This document shows, piece after piece, positions 25,591 to 33,233 of a DNA stretch of 64,000 bases. Source of the DNA: Actinomycetota bacterium (GTDB taxonomy: Bacteria > Actinomycetota > Actinomycetes > Actinomycetales > Dermatophilaceae); the NCBI GenBank assembly GCA_020161845.1, contig JAIUNK010000005.1, positions 1 to 64,000 of the forward strand, given 5' to 3'. Made by a program: the position numbers and the translations under genes. The notes below the pieces were generated by a model. It searched no databases and was not told where the DNA came from. It saw only the letters and a program-made list of their open reading frames with translations. How positions within the stretch are numbered: the stretch's first letter is position 1; each line of letters starts with the position of its first letter.

Positions 25591-26676
25591 TCACCCCGGC
25601 CAGCGCAGCGGGATGCGTCGCGCACCGAAGGAGCCGGCCGCGGCGTCGTACCGCCCCGGGAGCTGCGCGTCGCACCGGGGGCACCGTCCGGTCGCGGTGA
25701 GCCGGTAGGAACGGATCTCATACCAATCCCGCACGATCAGGTCCGTGCCGCACCCCGGGCAGCACGTCGTGTCCCCGTCGCGGTGATGCACGTTGCCGGT
25801 GTAGACGAACCGGACCCCCTCGGCCCGGGCGATGTCGCGGGCCGCCACGAGCGTCTCCAGCGGCGTACGCCGTACCTCCCGCATCCGGTGATCCGGGTGG
25901 AATGCGGAGAAGTGCAGCGGCACGTCGGGTCCCAGTTCGGTGGCCACCCAACGGGAGAGGGCGCGCAGCTGCGCCGGGTCGTCGTTGTGCCCGGGGATCA
26001 CCAGGGTGGTGATCTCCACCCACACCGAGGTCTCGTGCACGAGATAGCTCAGCGTCTCCAGCACGGTGGACAGTCGGGCGCCGGTCAGCCGTTGATAGAA
26101 GTCCTCGGTGAAGCCCTTGAGGTCGACGTTGGCGGCGTCCATCACCGAGAAGAAGTCCCGCCGGGCCTGGCCCTGCACGTATCCCGCCGTCACCGCCACA
26201 TTGCGCAGCCCCCGCGCCCGGCATGCGCCCGCCACGTCGATCGCGTACTCGGTGAAGATCACCGGATCGTTGTACGTGTAGGCCACACTGCGGCAACCCA
26301 TCTCGGCCGCGGCCCGGGCAATGTCGTCGGGACCGGCGGCGTCCTGCAGCCGGTCCATCTCGCGGGCCTTGGAGATGTCGTGGTTCTGGCAGAACCTGCA
26401 GCCGAGATTGCAGCCCGCCGTGCCGAACGAGAGCACCGACGTGCCGGGATAGAAATGGTTGAGCGGCTTCTTCTCGATCGGGTCGATACAGAAACCAGAA
26501 GATCGGCCGTACGTCGTGAGCTGCAGCGCCCCACCGGAATTGGCCCGCACGAAGCAAAACCCGCGCTGGCCCTCGCGCAGCCGACACTCGCGCGGGCACA
26601 GGTCGCACTGGATCCGACCGTCGTCGAGAGGGTGCCAATAGCGAGCCGGAAAGGAGGGCCCGACGCCGAGGCTCAT
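25591..26676 (-). CDS. amrS: AmmeMemoRadiSam system radical SAM enzyme
   Basis: 361 residues. A radical SAM core with the [4Fe-4S] motif CxxxCxxC at C89, C93, C96 (CNLGCRFC). Four extra N-terminal cysteines (C24, C27, C31, C41) and a C-terminal zinc-ribbon-like pair (CCPGC and CPRC, about 313-345) are features of the PflA-like AmrS family. It starts by ATGA overlap with amrA, which in turn overlaps amrB: the three genes are translationally coupled. The system is widespread in bacteria and archaea, always as this trio; its substrate has not been established, and oxidation or modification of a small molecule or nucleobase-like compound has only been predicted. Confidence 0.92.
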   Translation of the reverse strand: MSLGVGPSFPARYWHPLDDGRIQCDLCPRECRLREGQRGFCFVRANSGGALQLTTYGRSSGFCIDPIEKKPLNHFYPGTSVLSFGTAGCNLGCRFCQNHDISKAREMDRLQDAAGPDDIARAAAEMGCRSVAYTYNDPVIFTEYAIDVAGACRARGLRNVAVTAGYVQGQARRDFFSVMDAANVDLKGFTEDFYQRLTGARLSTVLETLSYLVHETSVWVEITTLVIPGHNDDPAQLRALSRWVATELGPDVPLHFSAFHPDHRMREVRRTPLETLVAARDIARAEGVRFVYTGNVHHRDGDTTCCPGCGTDLIVRDWYEIRSYRLTATGRCPRCDAQLPGRYDAAAGSFGARRIPLRWPG

Positions 26677-27287
26677 CGGGCGCCGCCGGGGTGCGGGGGC
26701 GCCGGGTACGCCGTGACGGTGTACCGCGAGATCGCGATGTCATCCGACCAAAACCCTTGCGGCAGGTGGGCTTTCATCACCAAGGACGCAAGGAAGTCGG
26801 CGGGGTCGGGGATCTGGTCCCACACCTGGGGCAGATAGGTGCCGCGCCGCCCGCCGTACTCCAGCACGAGCCCGTCGACGAACGGCCGCAGCTTGGCGAC
26901 GAGGTCCGCGCGGTCGACGTACGGCAGTGCCTCCCGCGGCGAGAGCACCGACACCTCGATCGCCACATCGGGGAACTCCGCCGGCGTCAGCGGCGGGAAC
27001 CGGGGATCGCGGAAGGACGCCGACCGGGCGTTGCCCTCGACGTCCTCGCGCAGCGACCGATACGGCTCGATGGTCCCGATGCAGCCGCGCAGCCTGGGCC
27101 GCCCACCGCCCGCGGCCACATGCAGCGTCACGAAGGCTGCGCCCACTTCGTCGAGCCACGGTGCGGCACAGGGGGGTCCGCCAGCCAGGTCGGGCAGGCC
27201 CAGCCCGGACCGGATCGCCCGCTCGGCCAGGTCGAGCAGGATCGGCCCGCGATCTGCGGTGGCCTCGGGCGTGCGGGAGACGGTCAC
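26673..27287 (-). CDS. amrA: AmmeMemoRadiSam system protein A (AMMECR1 domain)
   Basis: 204 residues, one AMMECR1 domain: AFVTLHVAAGGGRPRLRGCIGTIEPYRSL (about 50-80) contains the conserved LRGCIG motif whose cysteine is invariant, and EVSVLSPREAL and GRRGTYLPQVW follow in family order. The fold is known from structures, the activity is not. GTG 27287 overlaps the stop of amrB (GTGA) and its own stop overlaps the ATG of amrS. Confidence 0.92.
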   Translation of the reverse strand: MTVSRTPEATADRGPILLDLAERAIRSGLGLPDLAGGPPCAAPWLDEVGAAFVTLHVAAGGGRPRLRGCIGTIEPYRSLREDVEGNARSASFRDPRFPPLTPAEFPDVAIEVSVLSPREALPYVDRADLVAKLRPFVDGLVLEYGGRRGTYLPQVWDQIPDPADFLASLVMKAHLPQGFWSDDIAISRYTVTAYPAPPHPGGAR

Positions 27288-28105
27288 GGCGCCACGCCCG
27301 CCAGCTCGGGCGCCAGCGCGAACGAGGCGTAGCCGACGACCCGGTCCCGATCCCCGGCGGTATCGCCGGAGTTGCACGCCCCGAGCAGCCGGGGCTCCAG
27401 GCCGCGCCGCCGCGCCGCGAGCATTACGCCGTTGACCGGCGTTGCGCCACAGGCCTGCTGGTGATCCAGCGGAGCTTTCCCGGCGAGCAGTTGCGCGATG
27501 CTGTCCTGGTCGACGGTGCGGGCCCGCTGGTAGGGCAGGTAGTGCGACAGGTCCGAACTGGCCACGATCAGCGTCTCCGGCCCGCCCCAGAGCGCGTCGA
27601 CCACCTCGGCGACCTCCTCGGGCGTGGCCCGGCCCACCGCGAGCGGCAGCAGGGTGAAGCGATCGAGCACCGTCTGCAGGAACGGCAGGTGCACTTCCAG
27701 CGAGTGTTCTGCCGCGTGCGCGTCGATGCTGGTCGTGACCTGGGGCAGCGCGGCGATCGTGGCGACCGCCGCGGGATCCACCGGGATCCGCCCCAGCGGG
27801 GTGTCGAACGCGTCGGTACCGGGCAGCGCGAGCCCGTGCACCGCGAGGCGATGGCAGGGCCCGAGCAGCACGACCCGGCGTACGACGTCCCGCGCCGACT
27901 CCACCCGCGCGTAGGCAAGCGCAGCCGTGGAACCCGAATAGACGTAGCCCGCATGCGGAGCCACGACCGCCTTGGGCGCGGGCATGGGATCGCGGGCGAG
28001 CGCCGCCCGGGCGGGGGCGAGCAGCTCGCTCAGCATCGCAGCGAGCTGCCGGGCGTTCCCCGGATAGAAGGTGCCGGCCACGGCCGGCGGACGCGCGGCG
28101 GTCAT
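27284..28105 (-). CDS. amrB: AmmeMemoRadiSam system protein B (MEMO1 family)
   Basis: 273 residues. MEMO fold, related to class III non-haem iron extradiol dioxygenases. The N-terminal PAVAGTFYPG, the VVAPHAGYVYSG loop (about 47-58), LLGPCHRL (about 80) and SSDLSHYLP (about 188-196) are family hallmarks, with histidines at the metal-site positions. It is first in the operon. ATG 28105 is chosen over an upstream in-frame ATG at 28156 because the extra residues are unlike the family; TACGGT lies seven bases before it, compatible with a leaderless transcript. Confidence 0.92.
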   Translation of the reverse strand: MTAARPPAVAGTFYPGNARQLAAMLSELLAPARAALARDPMPAPKAVVAPHAGYVYSGSTAALAYARVESARDVVRRVVLLGPCHRLAVHGLALPGTDAFDTPLGRIPVDPAAVATIAALPQVTTSIDAHAAEHSLEVHLPFLQTVLDRFTLLPLAVGRATPEEVAEVVDALWGGPETLIVASSDLSHYLPYQRARTVDQDSIAQLLAGKAPLDHQQACGATPVNGVMLAARRRGLEPRLLGACNSGDTAGDRDRVVGYASFALAPELAGVAP

Positions 28106-28374
28106 GCCCTCAACCGTAGTTCGCCGCCCCGGGCCCGCAACCGAGCGCGCAACCATGGGCGCTAGGGCGACGCCCGCGCACGGTGGGGCATGGTCGCGAT
28201 CGCCGTGGCCGAACCGTGACCAAGGCGACCGGGTGCAGGCCGCTGAGCTGCGACGACGGGTTGTTATCGGGACGTGACGTCACGTTTGCGCGCCGGGGGT
28301 AACGGTTGTCGGACCCATCGCGTATTCCATAGGGAGAAGGTCCGACCCGAATCGCGCCCATCCAAGGAATCCCC

Positions 28375-29577
28375 ATGCGTGGCACCGCCGTACGACCCCC
28401 ACTCCGCCGCCGCACCGGCCCGTTCGCGGGTGTGGCGGCCGGCGTGGTCGCTCTCGGCGTCCTGGCGGGTTGCGGCGGTGCGCCGGACCCGGGCGCCGCG
28501 GTGGGTGCCACCCCGCTGGCCGCCTCGGCGGCATCGTCCGCCACTGGCGCGTCGGAGCGCGCGGCCACGTCCGGTGCGACGAGCCCCGGCGCGTCGGACG
28601 CCGGTACGACGAGCCCCGGTACGACGAGCCCCGGCACGACGAGCCGCCCCGGCGCCGCCTCCGTCGTCGAGGGCCCGGGTTCGAGCCCCGCGGGGGTGAC
28701 CGGATCGCCGGCTCCCAGCGCGCTGCCGCCGGGAGCGCTCGGCGGGGTGCTCGCCGGACTGGACTGTCGCGCCCGGGTGCACAGCGCCGTCGGGCGGTCC
28801 TTGTTCGCCCACGAGATCGCCGGTAGCACCACGCGATTGGTCGAACAGCAGGGTCTGCTGGAGTTCGCTCCGGTGCGTCTGGGGTCCGGCGGTGGCGTCG
28901 GCGACATCGCCAGTGGGCTGGAGTCGTTCGTCGCGACGGATGCCCAGGGGCGGCTGCACTACCTGCTCGTCGAGCTGCTGCGGGAGAACACCGACGGCCC
29001 GGTGGTCGCCGACGTCGCCACCGACGCGGTGCTCGGGGAGGGGTTCGGGTCGGTTCGGGCGGTGGGGGCCTCGATCGTCGGCCACGCGTACGGCGACCCG
29101 GAGGTGTTCATCGTCGACGCCGACGGCCGGCTGCTGCGGCACACCATGAGTGCGCAGGGTGGCACCGTGACCATGTCTGAGCCGACCGTGCTCGCCACCG
29201 GATTGACCCAGGTCACGGCGCTGTCGGTGGATATCTTCGACCTGGACGGCGACCTCGCCCAGGAGCGCGCCGCGGCCAGTCGCGTGGTGGTCGTCGACGG
29301 GGGCGTGCTGCGCCAGACGATCGTGCGGCGGGACGGTGCCGCCGAGCCCCTCACGGTCGTGGCCGGTCCGCGGGCCGAGGCGGGCGGGGGCGCCGCGGTG
29401 ACGCGGATGTGGTGTGCCGCCCCGGGCGGGCGGATGGTCGAGCAGGGCGCGCTCGTCGTGTTCGACCGCGGCGGGTCCGGCCGGGTGTTCGCCGGCGGCT
29501 ACACCCCCGCGGTCCGCGAGCCCAGCCTGGCCGAGGTCGGCGCGACGGACCCGATCCCCGGGCTCATCGCCGGCTGA
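28375..29577 (+). CDS. Secreted lipoprotein of unknown function
   Basis: 400 residues. The signal peptide ends in the lipobox LAGC with Cys33 as the lipidation site. A long Ala/Ser/Thr/Gly/Pro spacer (about 36-120) includes a GTTSP tandem run, typical of a cell-wall-spanning linker. The remaining 280 residues form a repetitive beta-rich region with DAQGRLHYLLVELLREN, VFIVDADGRLLRH and DIFDLDGDLAQERAAA, which has the look of FG-GAP/beta-propeller-like blades containing Asp-rich loops, but I do not recognise the family. Two late cysteines are C126 and about C345. No operon partners. Confidence 0.75.
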   Translation: MRGTAVRPPLRRRTGPFAGVAAGVVALGVLAGCGGAPDPGAAVGATPLAASAASSATGASERAATSGATSPGASDAGTTSPGTTSPGTTSRPGAASVVEGPGSSPAGVTGSPAPSALPPGALGGVLAGLDCRARVHSAVGRSLFAHEIAGSTTRLVEQQGLLEFAPVRLGSGGGVGDIASGLESFVATDAQGRLHYLLVELLRENTDGPVVADVATDAVLGEGFGSVRAVGASIVGHAYGDPEVFIVDADGRLLRHTMSAQGGTVTMSEPTVLATGLTQVTALSVDIFDLDGDLAQERAAASRVVVVDGGVLRQTIVRRDGAAEPLTVVAGPRAEAGGGAAVTRMWCAAPGGRMVEQGALVVFDRGGSGRVFAGGYTPAVREPSLAEVGATDPIPGLIAG

Positions 29578-29622
29578 GCGCGTCTCGGCCGGCGGCGGGG
29601 TCCACGCCCGGTTCGGCGCGGA

Positions 29623-30432
29623 TCAGCGCAACGGGTGGCGGCGCAGGAAGGACAGCACCGCCTCGTTCGCCTCGCGACCGCCCGCGTAGTAGACATGTCG
29701 GCCGTCGTCGAGCAGGTGCAGCTCTGCATCGGGGATGGCCTGGGTCAACAGGCGGGCGTTCTCGCTCGGGCAGATCTCGTCGTCCAGGGCGTGCACGACC
29801 AGCGTCGGGGCGGCGATGGTGCCCAGCACGTCCCACGCGTGGTGGGACTGGCTCGCCGCGAAGTGGGCGCGGCGGGCCACCGCCGACGTCGTACGCATCG
29901 GCACGTCGGCATACTCCGGATGCTCGGCCAACCACGACGCCCGGAAGAACAGCGGCCCCAGGACAGCAGGGTCCCCACCGGCAAGGGCCGCGGAGATCGC
30001 CTCGCGGCGCGGTACGCCGTGGGAATCGCCCCCGGTGGTCCCCCCGAGGATCAGCGCGGCCACCCGGTGCGGTGCCTCCGCGGCCAGCCACTGCGCGATC
30101 CGGCCGCCCATCGAGTGACCGTAGACGTGCGCCCGGGCCACCCCAAGTCGGTCGAGCACCGCGATCGCGTCGCGGGCGGCCGCCCGGGTGCTCCACTGCA
30201 GGGGCTCGCCGGGAAACGCGACCTCCGAACCGCCCGTGCCCCGATGGTCGTAGGTGATGACCCGGTAGCGGGCCGCGAATCCGTCCGCGGCCGGGTCCCA
30301 GGCGGCGCCGGACAGGCCCTGACCGGCGATGAGGAGCAGTGGCTCCGCTGCGGGGGCGCCGCGCAGCTGGACGGCGAGCGTGGCCCCGTCGTACGTCGTG
30401 ATCGTCGTGCATGTGCTCAGCGAGGTCGGCAC
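29623..30432 (-). CDS. Alpha/beta hydrolase
   Basis: 269 residues. Canonical fold with oxyanion-region LIAGQGLSG, the YDHRGTGGS strand-loop, nucleophile elbow GHSMGG (about 105-110, Ser107), late Asp in VHALDDEICP and His in DDGRHVYYAG. Resembles pimeloyl-ACP/3-oxoadipate enol-lactone-type esterases; substrate unknown. GTG 30432 is preceded by TAACCT with exactly six bases between, suggesting a leaderless mRNA. Confidence 0.85.
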   Translation of the reverse strand: MPTSLSTCTTITTYDGATLAVQLRGAPAAEPLLLIAGQGLSGAAWDPAADGFAARYRVITYDHRGTGGSEVAFPGEPLQWSTRAAARDAIAVLDRLGVARAHVYGHSMGGRIAQWLAAEAPHRVAALILGGTTGGDSHGVPRREAISAALAGGDPAVLGPLFFRASWLAEHPEYADVPMRTTSAVARRAHFAASQSHHAWDVLGTIAAPTLVVHALDDEICPSENARLLTQAIPDAELHLLDDGRHVYYAGGREANEAVLSFLRRHPLR

Positions 30433-30438
30433 GCCAGC

Positions 30439-30444
30439 AGGTTA
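30439..30444 (-). promoter_or_regulatory. Leaderless -10 of the alpha/beta hydrolase gene
   Basis: TAACCT, six bases, then GTG. No Shine-Dalgarno can fit. Confidence 0.45.
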
Positions 30445-30464
30445 ACGCGAGGACCCCTGCCCCG

Positions 30465-30938
30465 TCAGCGGGCAGAAGGGCCCGAAGCGCCCGGCCAGCG
30501 TCGGGCGCCGGAGCCCTCGTGCCCCATCACGTCCTGCGGGTTGTCGATCGGGCAATTCTTCGTCGACAGGCAGCCGCAGCCGATGCACTGGTTGGTCGTG
30601 TCGCGCAGCGCCACCAGCTCGTCGATGCGCGCCTGCAGGGCGTCGTGCCAGGACTTCGACAGCCGCTTCCAGTCCTTCCTGGTCGGCGCCTGGTTGCGCG
30701 GGAGCCCATCCAGCGCCGACCGGATCTCGGCCAGGGACAGGCCAAACCGTTGGGCGGCCTTTACATACGCCAGCCGCCGCAGCACATGCCGCGGGTATCG
30801 ACGTTGATTGCCCGCCGTCCGCTCGGGAGCCAGCAGGCCCGCCTCCTCGTAGAAGCGCAGCGTCGGCACAGAGATCCCGGCGCGCTCGGCGACGGTTCCG
30901 ATGGGCAGCAGATCGTTGGCGGAGCGCCGAAGAACCAT
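30465..30938 (-). CDS. soxR: Redox-sensitive transcriptional activator SoxR
   Basis: 157 residues. MerR-type winged helix (IGTVAERAGISVPTLRFYEEAGLL, about 13-36), dimerisation helix (about 85-115) and the four cysteines of the [2Fe-2S] cluster at C118, C121, C123 and C129 (CIGCGC then KNC), the diagnostic CxxCxCx5C of SoxR. In actinobacteria SoxR responds to redox-active metabolites such as quinones and phenazines rather than superoxide. A near-perfect SoxR box lies in its own promoter (30958-30975). The TAGACT hexamer sits exactly six bases before the ATG, so the message is probably leaderless. No obvious target other than itself and the divergent channel unit is adjacent. Confidence 0.93.
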   Translation of the reverse strand: MVLRRSANDLLPIGTVAERAGISVPTLRFYEEAGLLAPERTAGNQRRYPRHVLRRLAYVKAAQRFGLSLAEIRSALDGLPRNQAPTRKDWKRLSKSWHDALQARIDELVALRDTTNQCIGCGCLSTKNCPIDNPQDVMGHEGSGARRWPGASGPSAR

Positions 30939-30944
30939 GCCGCC

Positions 30945-30950
30945 AGTCTA
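30945..30950 (-). promoter_or_regulatory. Leaderless -10 of soxR
   Basis: TAGACT on the minus strand, six bases before ATG. The SoxR box fills the spacer and -35 region upstream of it, as expected for MerR-family control. Confidence 0.5.
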
Positions 30951-30957
30951 GGGCCGA

Positions 30958-30975
30958 CCTCACCTGGACTTGAGC
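30958..30975. promoter_or_regulatory. SoxR operator
   Basis: CCTCACCTGGACTTGAGC matches the consensus CCTCA-N7-TTGAGG with correct spacing and one mismatch (final G to C). It lies between soxR and the divergent channel operon, so it may serve both. Confidence 0.6.
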
Positions 30976-31033
30976 TTGATCGATCGGGGGCGGTCGCGCG
31001 GCGTGGGTCGGCCGACCGCCACGTGAATCAGAC

Positions 31034-31039
31034 TAGGAT
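31034..31039 (+). promoter_or_regulatory. Leaderless -10 of the channel operon
   Basis: TAGGAT, six bases, then GTG at 31046; no room for a ribosome-binding site. Confidence 0.5.
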
Positions 31040-31045
31040 GCTGGC

Positions 31046-31432
31046 GTGAATCTTGAAAAGGTCGTCTTCGGTTTTTTCATTCTGTCGGCAGCCACGCTCA
31101 ACTTCGGATTTGTCATGGGCGACATCGCCGATGCCCGGGTCCACAACGTCTACGAACTTTTCCTGGCGGTGTTCGTCAACCTCATCGCAATGATTCTCAA
31201 GTTCGGGGATCGCACGCAATTGGGTGCCGTGCACCTGGCCACGAGTTTGGTGGCCGTGCTCCAGTTGGTGGCCGCCACCACGGTGTGGGTGTGGGCCACG
31301 CACGTCTCGGGGTCCGGCCTGGACGCCGAGGCCACGTCCAGCATGGTCTCGCTCTCCGCGGGGGCGCTGCTCGCCAACATCGTCTCCGTCGTCCTGCTCA
31401 CCGTCGAGACCCTGTCGTTCCGCCGTCGGTGA
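31046..31432 (+). CDS. Small multi-pass membrane protein paired with K+ channel
   Basis: 128 residues with four hydrophobic segments (about 5-24, 35-53, 62-88, 98-122). The start NLEKVVFGFFILSAATLNFGFVMGDI and the loop KFGDRTQLGAVHLATSLVA are highly patterned and I recognise them from a small conserved family (DUF6394, from memory) that commonly precedes TrkA-domain channels. It ends 13 bases before the channel gene, so the two are an operon; an accessory or auxiliary channel subunit is the natural inference. No enzymatic motif. Leaderless GTG start. Confidence 0.75.
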   Translation: MNLEKVVFGFFILSAATLNFGFVMGDIADARVHNVYELFLAVFVNLIAMILKFGDRTQLGAVHLATSLVAVLQLVAATTVWVWATHVSGSGLDAEATSSMVSLSAGALLANIVSVVLLTVETLSFRRR

Positions 31433-31445
31433 CCACGGGCCGACC

Positions 31446-33185
31446 ATGGTGAACCCGCTGCACCTGTTGAACTTCCGCACCCGCCGGGTCCCCACCCGGC
31501 GGCGCAGGGACGTGCCGATCCCGACCGCGCAGCCCTCGACCGACGCGATCTTCCTCGTGTTGCGGCGCATGCGCTGGCCGTTCGTCCTCGTCGTCGTCGT
31601 GTTCAGCATCGCCACGGCGGGCATGACGCTGATCCCTGGTGTGGACGACCAGGGAAATCTGTATTACATGACCTTTTTCGATTCCTTCTATCACATGAGC
31701 ATCACGCTCACGACGGTCGGTTTTAGCGAGACCCCCTACATGTTCAGTTATCCGCAGCGTATGTGGATCACCTTCTCGATCTTTATGCTCGTCATCAGCT
31801 GGGCGTATGCGATCGGTGTGATGTTTGCGATGCTGCAGGAACCCTCCTTCCAAGATGCCTGGGCGATGCAACGGTTCCGGCGCAAGGTCGCCCGGATGCG
31901 GGAGCCCTTCTTGCTGCTCGCGGGCTACGGCCAAACTGGTCGGTCAGTCGGCATGGAGCTGGATGAACGGCGCAAGCGCTTCGTCGTCCTGGATCACGAC
32001 CGCGCGCGGATCGACCTCCTCGAGACGGACCAGCTCACCGCCGACGTGCCGGCGTTGGAGGCGGACGCGCGCATTCCGGCGGTGCTGGGTCTGGCCGGCC
32101 TGGGGCACCCGGACTGTTCCGGTGTGCTCGCCCTCACGGACGACGACGAGGTCAACCTGGCGGTGGTCATGTGCGTCTCCGCGTTGCGACCGGATGTGCC
32201 CGTCGTCGTCCGGTGCACGAACCGGCGGATCCAGGCGCGGATCGAGGATTTCTCGCCGCGGGCCCTGATCAATCCCGACGACCGGTATGGGGGCTACCTG
32301 GCGCTGGCCCTGCTCCGACCCGTCACCTATCAGCTCCTGCAGTGGCTGATGGACAACGACGAACACGAGTTGCCGGAATTGCGTGCCGGGCTGCGCGAGG
32401 GACGCTGGTTGATCTGCGGTGACGGTGCCTTTGCAGAGCAAGTCACGGCGGATCTGAGTGCGTCCGGGCTGGACGTGGAACAGGTGGGCGCCGACAGCGA
32501 GCCGGACCTGAGCGACGTCGTCGGCTTCGTGGCGGGCACCGACAATGACACGACGAATATCGCACTCGCCGAGCGTGCGAGCCTGGCCAATCCGGCGGCG
32601 TACGTTTGCGTGCGTCAGGCCACCAACGCCAATCTGCCGCTGCTTCGGGCGCTGGATATCGACTCCATCTATGTGGCGACGGACCTGGTGGCTCGCGAGC
32701 TGTTGGCCCGGGTGCTGACGCCCCGGTTCTTCAGCTTCGTCGAGAGCGTGGTGGAAGGGGATGAGGAGCAGGCCGTCCGGCTGCGCGACGAGTTGCTGCA
32801 GCGCTGTGGCCGCGCGGTGCCGGAGCGGGAAGTACTCACGATCAACGCCGCCGAGGCGCCGGCCGTCGCGCGATGGCTGACCAGACACGAACTCACCATC
32901 GGCAACCTCCTGCGGCACCCCGACGACCGGGAGGTCCAGCTCGCGGCGTTACCCCTGCTGCTCATTCGGGACGGCGTCAAGACCCTCGCGCCGGACCCGG
33001 AGACCGCCCTGGCCGTCGGCGACCAACTTCTGGTCGCCGGGAGCCCACACGGCCTGGCCGACCTGCGCGACGCGCTGTTCTACGTCTCGACCGTGGAATA
33101 CCTCGCGACCGGTCAGGTGGTGCCGCAGACCTGGGTCTGGCGCCGAATCACGCATCGCCGCAGGCGGGCCCAACACGCCGGCTGA
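31446..33185 (+). CDS. Potassium channel-like protein with tandem RCK/TrkA domains and TVGFS filter
   Basis: 579 residues. Two membrane helices (about 43-63 and 106-130) enclose a pore loop with T89-T90-V91-G92-F93-S94 where K+ channels have TVGYG or TVGFG; the second glycine is Ser, followed by Glu. The cytosolic part has an RCK Rossmann domain (AGYGQTGRSVG, 159-169, and VLDHD), a second Rossmann-like domain (ICGDGAFAEQ, about 318) and a TrkA_C-like end (about 490-545). A ligand-gated K+ (or less selective cation) channel is likely. ATG 31446 follows the small membrane protein closely. The unusual filter means selectivity should not be assumed. Confidence 0.85.
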   Translation: MVNPLHLLNFRTRRVPTRRRRDVPIPTAQPSTDAIFLVLRRMRWPFVLVVVVFSIATAGMTLIPGVDDQGNLYYMTFFDSFYHMSITLTTVGFSETPYMFSYPQRMWITFSIFMLVISWAYAIGVMFAMLQEPSFQDAWAMQRFRRKVARMREPFLLLAGYGQTGRSVGMELDERRKRFVVLDHDRARIDLLETDQLTADVPALEADARIPAVLGLAGLGHPDCSGVLALTDDDEVNLAVVMCVSALRPDVPVVVRCTNRRIQARIEDFSPRALINPDDRYGGYLALALLRPVTYQLLQWLMDNDEHELPELRAGLREGRWLICGDGAFAEQVTADLSASGLDVEQVGADSEPDLSDVVGFVAGTDNDTTNIALAERASLANPAAYVCVRQATNANLPLLRALDIDSIYVATDLVARELLARVLTPRFFSFVESVVEGDEEQAVRLRDELLQRCGRAVPEREVLTINAAEAPAVARWLTRHELTIGNLLRHPDDREVQLAALPLLLIRDGVKTLAPDPETALAVGDQLLVAGSPHGLADLRDALFYVSTVEYLATGQVVPQTWVWRRITHRRRRAQHAG

Positions 33186-33233
33186 ATCTCCCGTCGCACC
33201 CCGCCGGTCAGCGTCGCCCCCGCCAGGAGCTGA

